Shown here: piece by piece, positions 17,894-31,100 of the stretch | How the letters are laid out: each line of letters begins with the position of its first letter | Numbering within the stretch: position 1 is the first letter of the stretch | Origin: Neospora caninum Liverpool | Taxonomy: Eukaryota; Apicomplexa; Conoidasida; Eucoccidiorida; Sarcocystidae | DNA: 64,000 nucleotides | Direction of reading: 5' to 3' | Assembly (NCBI RefSeq): GCF_000208865.1 | Contig: NC_018386.1 | Location: forward strand, 310,001-374,000 | Notes under the pieces: generated by a model | Told to the model about the DNA's origin: nothing | The model's input: the letters and a program-made list of their open reading frames with translations, nothing else | Database searches by the model: none | Position numbers and translations under genes: made by a program

Positions 17894-20808
17894 GATGCAG
17901 AAAAAGTCGCGGGAACCGGTAAAAAGACAATTGGTCCTCGTAACCGCCGGTTTACTGAAACTGCGTTCAGTGTTCCCTTTTTTCTCGGAAATGGAAGGCT
18001 GTGGACGGAACGCATCCGATCATCCCAGGGAGTTCTCCACATGCGCATGCAACGGAGAAAATCCCCTCGAGTCGCTCAGCTGAGACCGCACCCCATTTCC
18101 GCGCGAACGTTACCGTCAGCCAGCGGGGGGAGAAATTGCGCGCCCTGCCGTAGCGGTCCGTTGCGAGTGACGCGAACACGAAACGCGAGAAGAATGCACC
18201 GTGCAACGAGTGTCGACGGAAGTTTGGTGTTCCTTTCTTGACTCGATGAACCAGAAATCGCAGTGTATTGCCGATCCCCCGCCGCGGCCCCAGATAGCAC
18301 GGGCGAACCGCAGGAGGGGAGGCTGAGCTGACATGCTAGACCAGGGATCATACAGAGGGGCCCTTTTTTGAGACAGCGTTTAGTGCATCACCGCAGAGGA
18401 GTTTTGTACAGGAGGCATGTGTGCGCTACAGGGGTTGTTCCCGCCTCGCGAGGCGACCGTGATTCGACGTTCACACGAAGGAGAAACAGTACCGACAACA
18501 CTATAGGGCCGTGCACTGCTTTGAACCGTAGTGGCTGCTCGGTTTGGACAGAGGGATAGTAAAGGCGCAAGGCGCTTCCTGTAGCCAAGAAGGGAAGGCG
18601 GGACTGGGCTTTGGATCCCTTAGGCCAATGCTGATTTCCTCCTGAAGCAGCAGCGGACGAATGGATATCTTTTTTTGCGACACAAAGCTCATGGTGCGCA
18701 CACGTGGCCGTCGAGCGCCTGGCACGACACATTTTGGTCGGACCCGCGCAGCAGGAAAGCCAGCTTCGGTGCTTCCGTGATACCTGCGTCTACAATAATT
18801 ACACTCACTCTGTTCCTTTCTTTCTCGGCAAGACACTAAGCGACGTCTTCACTCGGTGGTCGGCGTGTCTTGGTCGTGACTCGAACCCTCTAGCGCAAGT
18901 GGCCTTTTGATACGAGCCTGAGGTGACCAAGGAAGCACAGACGTCTCCATGGCTCTGTAACATCCTTGCAGGGCTCTGTTGCGGCTTCGTATCTCGATCC
19001 GTACTATTGTGCACACTGAAACTGAACACCTCTTGCACGCACCATTGTGCGTTCTCTCCACCTCTGGAAGGCAGCTACAAATACTGTCACTCATTCGTCA
19101 AATATACAGGGTGGTCTGACATCCTCTGGTCGTACCAGCGCTACCCACTGTCAGCATTAGTGGCTGTGGAATTCCTGAGGTCTGGACTGGTGAGAGTTCA
19201 CTGTTGGCGATGGCCGACTAGGCTTTGCAATGCCGTCCAATTCATCGTGGGCCAGTGTGGCGGCGACTGTTCTCTGCTGAAGAAGTACGTTTTCGTCCAG
19301 CATCACTGTCACCACTTTTCCAGTTTATGCATGGCTCTCCTTTTAACCACCCAAACGTGAGACTTGTTATCTGGACTTTTCGATATTAGAATCAATGACT
19401 AGGACACACCACTACGCAAGTAGGACTACGCAGAGAAATCGGCACACTTGCAACGTCGGCGACTCTTGCCCGTTGGTTGTGGACTCAGTACGCCGTTGTC
19501 GAAACAGCCTGCAGTTAATTTTGAGAGAGGTGTGCCTTGCAAAAATTCCTCGCGCAGTGCAACCGCCGCTTGGGCACACGGAGAGCAACCAGCGGGACAA
19601 CGGCGAATGTTTTTGCGCTCAAAGCACGGTATATGTCTAGCCGGTCAAACTCCCGGCGGCGCCGCTCGCCGCCGCAGAGCAACACTGAAACGGCACGGCA
19701 ATTCCCAAAGAGAAGCCCTCTTTCACAGCTCAATACGAGCTCCTGCCGTAGGTTTGTTTCCTGTTAGCAGACGAGACGCACTTAGTGAACTGGATTCGCA
19801 GCCGTCGAATAGCCAACGAACGGGCGTCTTTCCGCTCTCTGGGACCCGGCCATGTCTCTGGAGAACACCAGTCTACCATGCCTCGCTAGACGTTCTCGTA
19901 GCAGTAGTGCTGAGTCCGGTCAATCTGTAAAACACTGAAACACCCCGTAAAAAAACTTGAAGGACGCGGGTGCTGTCAGTTCTTGTGGTACATGAAGCCG
20001 CATGCACCACCGTAGCATGTTTGCAAGTGCAAAAAGCCCACGCAGAGGATGCCAGTCGGTGTCTCCGACAGAATGGAGTTAACCTTGTTGGTGGCGTGCT
20101 CACGAATACATTATTCACAGAGAAAAAATATAACTCTCAACGAATGCAGCCACCCTGAAGTGGTCCATAGTTAACCGGGACGCCGTGCAAAATCTCGAGG
20201 TGCGAGGGGGAGCGGTGACAAACCGAAATGCTGGTCACTGCACAGCTCGCCTCTCCAGTGGTTCCCTGCCGCAAAGTCTTCCAACCACTTTGATTCTGAC
20301 ATCCAGCAATTCACCTGAAAATGTGTTCGCGTCCTCAAGACAGCCCGGCTTTGGATCTGTTGTCAAATCCACTTTAGTCCGTTCCCATGTGGGGTCCAGA
20401 TTACCGTATCTCTTCGCAACCTGCCATCATATGTCCTGCACTGCAGTCGCCATAAACCGTAAAGGAATTCAAGGAGCGCTACAGTCCTCGGTAGTATCAT
20501 AAGGTTTCCGTAGTATCGTTCTCCTCAGGTTCCAGGATCACAAAAAAAGGCCACGGGCACCTTGTGTGCAGCGTTTGATTCCTTCTTTCTCCTCATTCCT
20601 CGTTCTAGACTAGTGACCGACTGCAATTGGATTCGTGTTAATCAGCCTTGTCAATCGTTTTTCTTTAGAGTCGCGATTAACGGTGCAGCCACAGGCACCG
20701 AGCACCTTGCCGGTTGGCGGCGACTGATCCGAGAGGTTTTTCTAAACTAACCGGCTTCTGGTTGCCGATGATTCCCCTTTTCCGGTCTCTTTGCAGAGGC
20801 TCTTTCTT
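17894..20808. other. Divergent intergenic region between RPS17 and the giant gene
   Basis: About 2.9 kb upstream of both RPS17 (minus) and the GCC2/GCC3 gene (plus). It should contain both promoters. No convincing exon was found, although a pyrimidine-rich tract ending in TTTGCAG just before 20797 is a strong 3' splice site candidate. That implies a 5' leader or first coding exon of the giant gene may lie in this interval. No RNA gene or repeat family was recognised. Confidence 0.5.
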
Positions 20809-22186
20809 ATGGAGGGCCGCGCTGAGACCAAAACGCCCGACGTAGAGGCGCCTCGTTCCGTTGTTCTGTCTCCGAGGCAGGCCAAGCGGAAGACCTTGCC
20901 ACTCTCGGCGTCAGAGCCCGGTAACACCAGTTGCCGTCCTCCATGGGCTTCTTCAGCCTCTAGCCACCTGGCGGCCACGCTCGTCACTACTGGCCGTGCT
21001 TGCCAAAGCTGCGAATCTCGCAGCAAGGCTCCAGAAGTCGAGTCAGCAACATGGGTCACCGCGGAGCACCGGCGCTTGAAGACAGACAGAGTGGCCCGTC
21101 GCAAACTCCTCGTTTGCTTTTTGCTTTGGTTAGGAGGCAATGTTGCCCTCCAAGACTCCAGCAGGACCGGCAGTCCTGCAGACCATCTGGGCGACAACCT
21201 ACTCGCCCAGGGTAGCCAGAATCGCTGTTGTACGGTGGGCCAGGACGGCGAGTCGCCGTTCAAAGTGAAGAACTGTACACGTTGCGGAGAGTGTCTGGAC
21301 GATGTCAATAACGGAGAATGGGCGAGAAGATCCTGTTCGGCACCAAAACCAGTGGACGCTTGTTCACTCGATGGCGTCCTGCGGCGCTTTTCCTTTTCGA
21401 ACTTCCCTAGAATTATACCTAGACGGCGCGACCGGCCGCCTGTACTCAACGTCGGAACGGTTACTCCTCCAGAGGCGGTGCATAGTATCAAGAGCCAGCA
21501 CAATGGGAACTTCATGCCTTTCGTCCCGTTTGCTTTCCTCGGAGCAACTGCGAAGGAAGTGACGTCGACCGACACAACGATGCCGGGCGTGGTCCGTGTC
21601 ACGCCACCTCGCAGGTCTGCGCTCAAGCAGGAAGGCCCAGATTGGCATCGGGACGATGTTTCCTTCGGCGTGGTAACAGACGCTGCTTCTGCCGACGACA
21701 CCCGCAAAGACCGGAGGTACGATGCCCCTTCGCCTTCCGCCGAGACATTCCCCGCTTCAGCAGCTGCAACGGAGACATCTTCAGAGAACCTGGATGCCGC
21801 GAAAAGCCCAGATACCGATCGCGTGGCAGCACATCCGAAAGGCGTTCCATCTGGGAGACCAAACAAGGTGAACAGCGAACAGGAACCAGTCCGGAAAGTG
21901 CGGAAAGGGTATTTGCAACAGCGTAGCGCCTTTCCCTGGAAACCGACACAGTTGCACTCGACAGCCGACGGCGTTAGGCACGTCCAGCTTACGGGAAATT
22001 TACGTCCATCTTACGTCAAAGGCTCAGCTATTGAGATCACAGCAGAGGTCAGACAGGCAGAAGAGATCGACCGCGATTTTGCCGGGGATGTCTTCTTTAG
22101 CCTTTATTCAAAAGACGAGGGACCACTCGGTGCGGCGACGCAGCAAGTACCAGAGTCGCGAACCTCTCGTGTTCGCGCAAAGAGAG
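20809..22186 (+). other. Giant gene exon 1: N-terminal region with hydrophobic segment
   Basis: Large 5' exon of 459 codons plus one base, ending AGAG before a GTACGC donor (phase 1). The first ~98 residues are polar and lack another Met. They are followed by basic residues and a hydrophobic stretch LLVCFLLWLGGNVAL at ~100-114, which could be a signal anchor or a signal peptide preceded by a mis-called extension. The middle is acidic, S/T/P-rich and probably disordered, with a C-x2-C-x2-C cluster near residue 157. The last ~70 residues start the first Ig-like domain, completed in the next exon. The frame continues open to 22626, but splicing at 22186 gives a phase match and a coherent domain. 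The 374-residue antisense frame here is a shadow. Confidence 0.8.
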
Positions 22187-25100
22187 GTACGCTGGTACAT
22201 GCCACCCTGCCGAGGGAGATCGCTTCCTTGTGGATCGACTCACTCCGCTTTGACCAGGTGCAAAGAACACTAAAGAGGATGCCCCTACTCGTCGACGTTA
22301 CACAAGCATTGCTGCTTGCCGTTCTGCCTTCCTTCCTCTACCCATACGGAGCACGAGGACAGCCATGTAGAAAGGCTAGCTGCATCCGCCGCCCGGGATG
22401 CATCCACGGAGAGAGATCCTTGCGTGCCTCATCCGTCGGAGTGGCGGCGACTGTCGCCTTGTACCCAGAACCACTGATCGTCCATAGGTCGACGGAGGTG
22501 CCTTTCTGCTATACCGATGAGACTCAGATGCTGCCTGACTCTATCGGCATGGACGTTCTGCTGGGTAGCCGCATGATTGACCCCAGCCGGATGGGTTTAA
22601 ACCCTAAACCCGATTCAGACTTTTAGCTTGTAAAGGGAACCGTTTGCTTGAGGCAGGGGCTACTGCTGGTACACGACTCTCGGACACAGAGCCTAGCGTT
22701 CTTTATCGCGAGAGAATCCTACGTTCTGAAACTCCATGTATCGGCACAGACTCGTTCGCGGCGGTGCGTACTACGGAGACACATATGAAAATGCGCTAAC
22801 AAGCAAACACGAGGCAGATAGGTCGTGCGCTACGAGCGAGAGCTTAGCTACACAGATCATACCAGACGAACTGACAGCTCTCTCACCCCTTCTCTGAACT
22901 GTTTTCTCTTTAACGTGATGAGATCTAGCGCCCGCCGCCATTGTTGCTGGTCTCGAAGCAATCGTACGACACCATTCCTGCGGCATGCCGGAAAATGGAT
23001 CTGCGCCGTCTGGCCATTAAAAAGCCAGCAGGTGAAAGCCTACTCTTCTCAAGCAGGAAGCGGACGAGGAACCGAGTGGTGCGGTCGTTGCCACGGTCTC
23101 CACATCTCGAAACGATTGGGCCTCTCCTGTCCTGCGCAGTCCTCCCTGAATGTTCGGCTTTCGCGAGCCTTGTCTGCTTCCTCTAAGAGGTGGTTCGTGC
23201 TTTGAGTGTGTTTCTGCTCTTCTGATGTATCACAGGCATCGTAGTTGCGAGGCCCGTCCTCGAAACTGAGGGAGAGGTTGCGATCAGGATTCACTGCGGC
23301 GGCTGCGTTTCGACAATCACCCCTTTTTTCTCCGTTACAAAGTTGACCGCAAGGAGACTCGTGCTCAGTCGACAGCCCTCCAACAGTGTCGCCGGTGTCC
23401 CCTTGCCTGATCAGCCTGTTGTGAGAGTGGTAAATGCAGACGGTTCTCCCGCACAAGGACGAGTCGTCGTCGAGGCAACGCTTCTCGTCCGTGGCATCAA
23501 ACCCGAACTGAAAGGTACAGCCTTGTCAGAGGACCAACGATCCACGCCTGCAAAACCGAACCCCCCCATGAACCTCGGCGCGGCGCTTAAGGGGAAAAAG
23601 GAGCAGTCAAGGCGAATTCGTGTACAGCGGAAGCATCCGTCCGTCGTAACCGTGCAGCAGCCGGCGGGAACTGCGGCAACCCCTTGCTCCCTACAGGAAA
23701 CCAAAGGTGTTGGTGTGGAGCCTTTTTGCGCGGTTGCTGACTTAAGACACCTGAAAGTTCTCTTGTGCGAGGAAAAAAATCGTACCTACAACCAGAACGG
23801 ACACGCTGGGGAAAATTCGCCTAATGTGTCCTAGTGTGCGGATCGCCCATCAACAAGATAGGGCGCGTCCAGAGGGTCATCGCGTGAGCAGAATCAACCG
23901 GAAGACCAGGAAACCCCCTTCCATATTCCTTTGCCTATCTTTTCGCTTCTGCGCCTGACATTGGGATACTCTTCACGTTCACGCTCGAGTCCCATCTTGA
24001 CCCAAACTGGAACTGAACAGCTGCCACGTGGAACACACTGAGGGGTTGAAGCATCAAGACCGACAAAGGACGCGCTCCTGCGCGCAAGGGCAGTTTGTCC
24101 TGCGTTTCGTATGCTGTGCTTGGGCTCAGCGCATGCGCTTCTCGGAACCAAGACCGTTGAGACGACTGACGAAGGCGTTGCCGTTTTCAGGGACTTGGCG
24201 GTGTCTTTAGTGGGCGACGCGTACTTTCTCCGGTTCGCATTTGCTGAGCCGTACTCTTCCTTTCCGTCCACTTACTCATGGCCATTCGCGATCGAGCACG
24301 GCCCTGCCGCTGGCTTGCGGTTTGCGACTGAACCGCCGGCCGAGGTTTTGCCGGGCGAACACTTTTCGGTGTCGATTGACATTGTTGACAGGTGGGGGAA
24401 CAGTGTGTCCGGCATGGCGGAGGACGCAGCAGGCAACCCGGCAGAGATTACGCTCGGCCTCGCTGGAACGTCCACCTCGACTTCGCTCACTGGCACGCGC
24501 GTGCGAGAGGCGACGGGAGGTCCCCTGCTGTTCGACGGTCTCGCGATAACTGACATTTTCAAAGGCGATCTGCAACTTGAGGTGAGTACGCGTCCACCCA
24601 CTTCATGCGGTGTCCAGGGAGGTTTCCACTGTGTGAGACCAAACACTCGCACGCAAAGAAGGTGAGAGGAAGGCCGGGAGACCCGCGTGGGGTATAGGCG
24701 TTCCCTCGGCAGCCTTCTCGTGCGAACGGAGGAAACTACGTTTGCGCATTCACCAGCGACATGTGATAGGGTTTCACTAACACTTGCAACGAAATCGCGC
24801 CGCAGACGCAGGACGCATTTTAAGGAGTTCCCAAACTTCAGCGCCTCCGTGGCTCTTACATTCGCGGCCGTAAGCCTTAGAACTGCCCTGGGGCGGCACG
24901 AGGACAGCGTCTGACACAGTTCTCGGTTTTCTAAATCTGGTGTTGGATGCGCCAGAGAAGGCACGCGACGGTGTTGTGTTGTGCCTCCAGCGACTACGTT
25001 CTCGTGCCACGACATCGGCCTCTCCAGATGGGAGGCTTACATCTCATACCTCTTTTTGTGTTTCTTCCAACTGCAGGCTTCCTGCGCGAAATGCCTACTC

Positions 25101-28100
25101 GCTCCAGCGCAGTCGCATCTCTTCAAGATATCTTTGACGAACGTGGCACGCATTTCAAAATGTCCCCTGCTTTACGAAGACGGGGCAGTCTCCACGGAGG
25201 TTCCGCCGCCATCTGCTGGTCAAGGCACGTACGGTTTCAGTTTCAACACTTGTGTGTACCAAATAGCGCTCCTTGCGGATGAATCGCAGCTGCTTGCCCC
25301 GAAGCACGAGGTCATCGTTACCGTTGCAGGCATTGCGCTGAAAGACGCAGTGCCCGGTTTACAAGGAGAACGCCTGCCGGAGGAACGGTTTCGCATTACA
25401 CCCAGGACTCTCACGTTCTCTCCCTCGAATTACCACGTTCCTCAGGACATTCTTCTGGAGGTGAGAGCGCGGGAATTTGCAGGAAACATCTTTTTCCACA
25501 TCCGTTCAGCGCATAGGTGAAGATGTTTCGGACGCGTGTTGCATTTGGCGCTCGTTTCAGTGACAAAATATGAACACTGAGTCTGAGAGCGAGCTCCACC
25601 TGCCGAGGCTACAAGTATAATCGGCAGCGCAGCACTGGTACTGACCCTCTCAACGTCGTGAATCTCTATGCTTCTGACATGAGTGCTTTTTGTGCTGATG
25701 CGGAGGAGGTTTTCTCTTTCTAAAGGAAAACAACACTCGATAGAGGAGCAGAAAAAGACCCCTGGAAGAGCGGGGACGGCTGAAACTCCGAGGACGCGTG
25801 GCGGGTTTCCCAGGCCGTCTCTCTCCCTTCCGGGCACTCTCGGTTGCCAGGACAAGCGGCATCCCTTTTTGCGTGTGCACAGTTGGAAGTGCGATGCAGT
25901 ATCGTAGCCGTCTGTGCCGTAAGCAGCACGTTGGAATGGTTAACGTGGCAGTAACTTCAAGCGACCGTGTTTTGCTCGTCCCTTTTCGAGATGCCAAGCA
26001 CCGACACTCCTCCACGTATGAACGCTCCACTGTCTGACCTATCAGGTTGCCGACGACAACGAAATTGTCGCCTCCAGCGAACTCACGAACGTCGCGAACG
26101 AGATGTTTGTGGGCGACTACATCATTCGTCATACAATGCGGTCGGCCGACAAGATTTGGAACGATGGAATTGTCAAATGGGAAGTCGCTAGCGGCGACTC
26201 CGCCGCAGGCACAGAGCACTTCATCGACTTCATGAACGGTGGCGACCAAGACCGGGCATTCGCCACCGAAGGCAATCTCATGGTTCGCGTTGTCGACGAT
26301 GACAGACGCCGCGTGATCACCAAGACTGCCTCCACCATTCGAATGGAGGGAGAGCCGGTGAGCTGCGGGACCATTGCAGGCGCAGGCGAACGGCAGGATA
26401 GGGGCCAAGCCGCACTTTCTTTGCCCACATGCATTAAAAGGGCATCGAGAGCTGGGGAAGCAATCCAGCTGCACACTGCCTTGAACTTCCGGTTTCAGCC
26501 GTCCGCCTCGACCGCGTGAAGCTGAGTAGTTGAATGAGGCACCGCCGCCAGGGATCCAAACGACAAGGGAACTGTTGCTGAGGATCCTCTCTTTTTTTGA
26601 CCACGCCAAAAAGATCTGCCCAGACGGCGTGAAACGGGACCCCGCAAACGCACCAGGACCATCAATGGGTTATCTCCTGGCAGCGCTGAGCCGCGTGGCA
26701 GACTGAGCAAAGGCGCCTTCAAACCGTCTCGCACACTCAGGGAATATAGGTAGCAGGCACTGGCACGTGCTCGTTCCACGCGCGGCGAGTTGCGGCGCAA
26801 AGAGCCTTGCTGCGGGACACGGAAGAGCGGCTGTGAGGTTTTCCCCAGAGTGGTGAAAGAGAGCTTGTGTCGCAGGGACAGCCCCAGCTGAGGGCTGAAA
26901 CGCGATGATGAAGACCGCGCAGAGTCGGATCTTTCTGCTTTCAGACGTCGTACACGGTGTGGCTGTCGATGCCGCCCTCACTGGGGACGAACGTGACCGT
27001 GCGAATGGAGCCGGCGCTGGGAAGTCGGTCGGTGACCCTCGATCCTGGAGTCCTCGTGTTCACGCGGGACAACTGGAAGATCCCCCGAAATGTTTCTGTT
27101 CACACTGACGACGACCACATAGCCCTTCCACCGGTACGTTCGCGCCGTGGCACTTTGGACAGCCAAGAGTAGACCGCGGTGTTGCCAGAAAAGAGAGGGG
27201 CTGCCGCGCCAACGTAACGCCAGTCTTACTGGGCATTCAGAGGAACTCGGGCGAGGGAGACAAACCTCCCGGTAGAGGAAGTAGAGTTCCGTCTGTCCCG
27301 GAGTCACGTCCAGGCGAGATGGGGAGTGATGGCTGCAGGAGACGCGTGATAATCGCCGTCCAGCTGTTTCTACTCTATGCTAACGGATGCGCATCGAAGC
27401 GGTCAAACGCCGACCTGCCAGGCAGGAAGCCCAACCCGATGGTCTGGTGTCCATGCGCACGGCGCTTGTGGAGGCCAAACGTTTCATCCCTTTCCGTGTT
27501 CTGAGTTCGTGGTCCCCCCAGGAAAAGAAGGGAAAGAGACTAACATGGAACCAGATCGATTTGATACAGATTGCACAAACAGTGCTTAGCGATGATAACT
27601 TCACCCTGGCCGCCGCAAATTTCGGAATCGCTGTGCGAGACAACGACAGAGCTGGAGTAAGCAAAGCGCCTTCCCCTGTGTCCACCAGGTCCCTCGAACC
27701 TTCGCAACTTTGGGGTGAAGAAGCACCACCCAAGGGGAACCTGGCAACAGAACGGGAGCACTGGGCCTGCTGAGCTGACACTACCGCGCTTCCAGCGACC
27801 ACCAGTCAGCTTGGAAATTACATGTTTTTGCGGTTTCTCCACGCGTCGGTCTAAGCCCAGCGCATGTGCCGAGTCGCCTTCCCGTCAAATATGACATTCA
27901 CGAGGGGGAACGGGTGCACAGTCGGCTTGGGCGCGTGCCTGAGGGGCCCCGTCAATCAATGGCGCACCGCTCGATCGTCGCGATTCGTTTCCAAGAAGCC
28001 GCTGAGGATGCAACGGCAACTGAAACAAGCGTTCGCAGCAGAACACACTTCAGAGTCCTCTACAACAGACCCATATACGTTTCCGCCTCAAAAAGCGTAG

Positions 28101-31100
28101 TGGCGCATCCGAGAGGAAACGGGAGTAAATGTTCAGTAGCGCGGCGTGTGGAGCCTCGTTTTGCGGTAAACTGGCAACCGGCTGCTTTTTTGCGTTGCGC
28201 ACGCATCTGCGAGTGGATGCCTTTCTGGAATATCTGGCTGCAGTTCGAATTCGAGGAGACAGCTGTCCTGGCAGAGGGCGCGACAGCTTCAGCGTCTTTC
28301 CGGCTTCGCTCCCAGCCTGTCGGCCCGGTGACGATTCGACTTCAGTGCGATGGGGCCCACGTAACAGCCGACTTCGAAGGCCACACGTCGCTGCTGATTG
28401 AACCATTGGACTGGAATACTCCTCATCCTGTCACCCTTCACGCCGACTTTTCAGCAGGTGAGGTATCCCCTGGAGACCAGCCTGGATTCGGTGATGCCTC
28501 AGTTTTGCCTCAGTTCTGTCCCCTCGTGCGGTTGGCTGCTAGTACTCTCTTTTTCTCGCGTAGCGCCTTCTCTACGCTGCATATGCGCATGTGCGAGATG
28601 TCGTACCTTCACGCGAGGCCACGTGCCTGCGTCTTGCTGAGCGTATCCCCTGTCCCTCGGGCCATCAGTAGAGCGGCATCCTGCGTCACGACGCACAGAC
28701 TGAAGGCAGGCCGTCCGAACCTTGTGTCGCGCAGCTCTAGCTTATCTGCTGCCGAGCCGCCTGGAAGATCCGAGGCCCATTTCTGACGGAAAAGTTTGTC
28801 GGCCGGCTTTCCCTCGAGAGATGCTAGAACATTTTACAGTCGACTGGTGGCAGCGCGGGGCCGTGTGCAGCGGGGCGACTGACTTAGTGTCTGGCGTCGA
28901 GCTTTCCAGTTAGCACCATTTCTGCGTACGACAGGACTTCCGTCGTCGGTTCCCATGTGGCAAAAATGCGTTGCACCCGATGACGAAACTCGATCCAGCA
29001 AGAGCGGGGGAAGACTCCACACGAGACCCGGTCCATCGCCGCTGTGGGAGGCTTTCCAGTGCAAAAACGTGTTCTTTCAACTCCGAATGTCAAAACAAAT
29101 GCAAGAAAACCAACCTGAGCTTGACATCCGCGGTTGCCATGTTTGTGCTCTCTGCCGCTTCCAGAGATCCTCGGGCCTGAGTACAAGGCGTTCTGTAAAG
29201 TTGTCGCCGAATCGGACGACCCAAACTACAACTCAGGTCCGTGAACACAAAGTGCTGAAGACGCTGGATCGGGTGTACGGCGATAGGGCATCAACCAAGC
29301 ATTGACACGTCGCCACCGCACGCCTCTTTTGCGTTTTACACCAGATACCGCTACGTGGGCGAGCAGGGGGAAATGTGGGTCGGAACTCAGGCAGAGCAGT
29401 GAGACTAAAATACTGCTCGCCAGGCAGTTGATTCCACGAAGGTTTGGGCGTCAGTCTCGACTGGTGCACTGGCCTTCAGCGTCATGGGACGAGAACCACA
29501 ACGATGTACCGGTTTACGGCTTCACTGTCGTAGTCTACCGCCCGAGCCTCGACAGCGACGACAAATTGACAGCCACCGTCTGTCCGGTTGGCCAAAGCCT
29601 TCAGTAAGTTCAACACGGGGTCTGCCCGTAAACCTAAAATTCGCATGTTTGGTTGACAATTAGACGCTTTTCTTTGACGTCCCTGGAAGGTATAGCGGCG
29701 TTCGACGTCACAGCTGAGGCGGCACTAAGACACGAGGTACATCAAGCAAGGAAGCGTGAAGCTCACTAGAATAGTTTTCAGGATTTCTTCTGCATGCAGC
29801 CAGATTTTGGGGCGGAATACGATCCACCTGACACCCCTATTCGAAACGCTTCAGAGCGCCCAAGTGGCGTACCGTGGCGCAGCTGCCACGGGAGCCTGAA
29901 GCGCTTGCCCGCCAGTGAAAATGCACAAACAGCGTTGTTCACGGGAGTACGGCTTTCATCCTGCGTGGATATTCCTTGAGCTTTCAAGACGTTCGGTCTT
30001 GGAAAATGTTGCCGTAGATGTTGCTTGGCGACTGTCCGAGAACCGAGCTTCTCCTCGACTCCTCAGCAGTGACGTTGCCTTTCCAGGACGCACCGGTGGA
30101 GGTTGTTCTCTCCAGTTTTTGTGGATGGAGAGAGTTGCGGCTGGAGCCTCGATAGGCTGATAGAGCGATCTCTTGCTACTCCTTCAAGCTCTGAAATATT
30201 TCACCTTGCTGACAGCGTAGCAGACCACTCCAGTTTGTACGCTGTGGATGCGCGGCGCAGTGCTTGAACGGACGCTCGATTTGCTTGCGCCTGACGTTTG
30301 AACGCGACGGATCAGCGGTTCACCCGCGGGCTCCATCCGAGTTCGCTTCTGCTGCGTTTCGACTGATCGACACTGGAAGCATTCGAGAAGTTGAGGTGCT
30401 CCAGGCCAACCGGAGAGAGACGAGAACACGCCTCTGGGGGTTTTGTGGAGTTCAGCTGGGCCGCGTGTTTTCCTCGCCTGCCTGCAGGAAATCTTCGACC
30501 GGAGAAGTTGACAAGTGGGAATGCCGGCCGTGCCCGCGGGGGCACCGCTGTCCTCACCCTCTGATAAAGCCGGAAAAGTGCGGAGCAGGCGGCAAACATC
30601 CGCAGTCTCGTGACGGGTGTCCAAACCTCTGTCCGGCGCCCGGTGAGAGTCCAACTTTTCCAGGGGTTCTGAGACGCGGGGAAGACAGACGGTATCTGCC
30701 AGTTTCCTGTTGGAGTCAAAACGCCCCGGGTTCCCCTCCTGGAACAAAGAAATCGGAACGAAGCAGGAAGAGGAATGGCAACCGATGCCCGTCTGCACCA
30801 CCGTACCTTGCTCCAGCAAACGACACACAAAAACGAATACACACTTCGTTCTCGATTCCTTTCCGACTTTTCCGGTGCCCCGCGTTTTTCGGCTCCAGAC
30901 AAGCCTTCGTTGCTCGTGATATGTTCGGGTTTCTTCTTCTCGTTGTTGCAACGAAGGACAGCTACGCGTGGCCAGTTTGGCGCGTTTCTCTGGTGACGAA
31001 TCCTTTTTTGGGATCCTCGCTTTTCTCCTTTTCAGAGGTCGTCTGCGGAACCTACGCACCGTATACAGACTACTGGACGTTCGACGCCTGTGACCCGGGT

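Noticed and set aside
18876..18900. TTCGAGT element on the minus strand resembling a tRNA T-loop
   Set aside because: The flanking 5-nt stems are not complementary and no D or anticodon arm could be found.
20742..21866. 374-residue open frame on the minus strand
   Set aside because: It is exactly antisense to the well-supported first exon of the giant gene, has no domain pattern, and such shadows are expected opposite GC-rich coding exons.
22593..22611. Interstitial telomere-like motif with CCCTAAA units
   Set aside because: Only about two units, inside an intron; consistent with chance and with no subtelomeric context.
22187..22626. Open continuation of exon 1 of the giant gene to a stop at 22626
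   Set aside because: Splicing at AGAG|GTACGC (22186) to 23236 gives a matching phase and completes an Ig-like domain, while the continuation loses domain character.
29789..30160. Possible extra exon between 29603 and 30488
   Set aside because: Both candidate frames are compositionally odd, one stops early, and the exons ending 29603 and starting 30488 join directly in phase 2.
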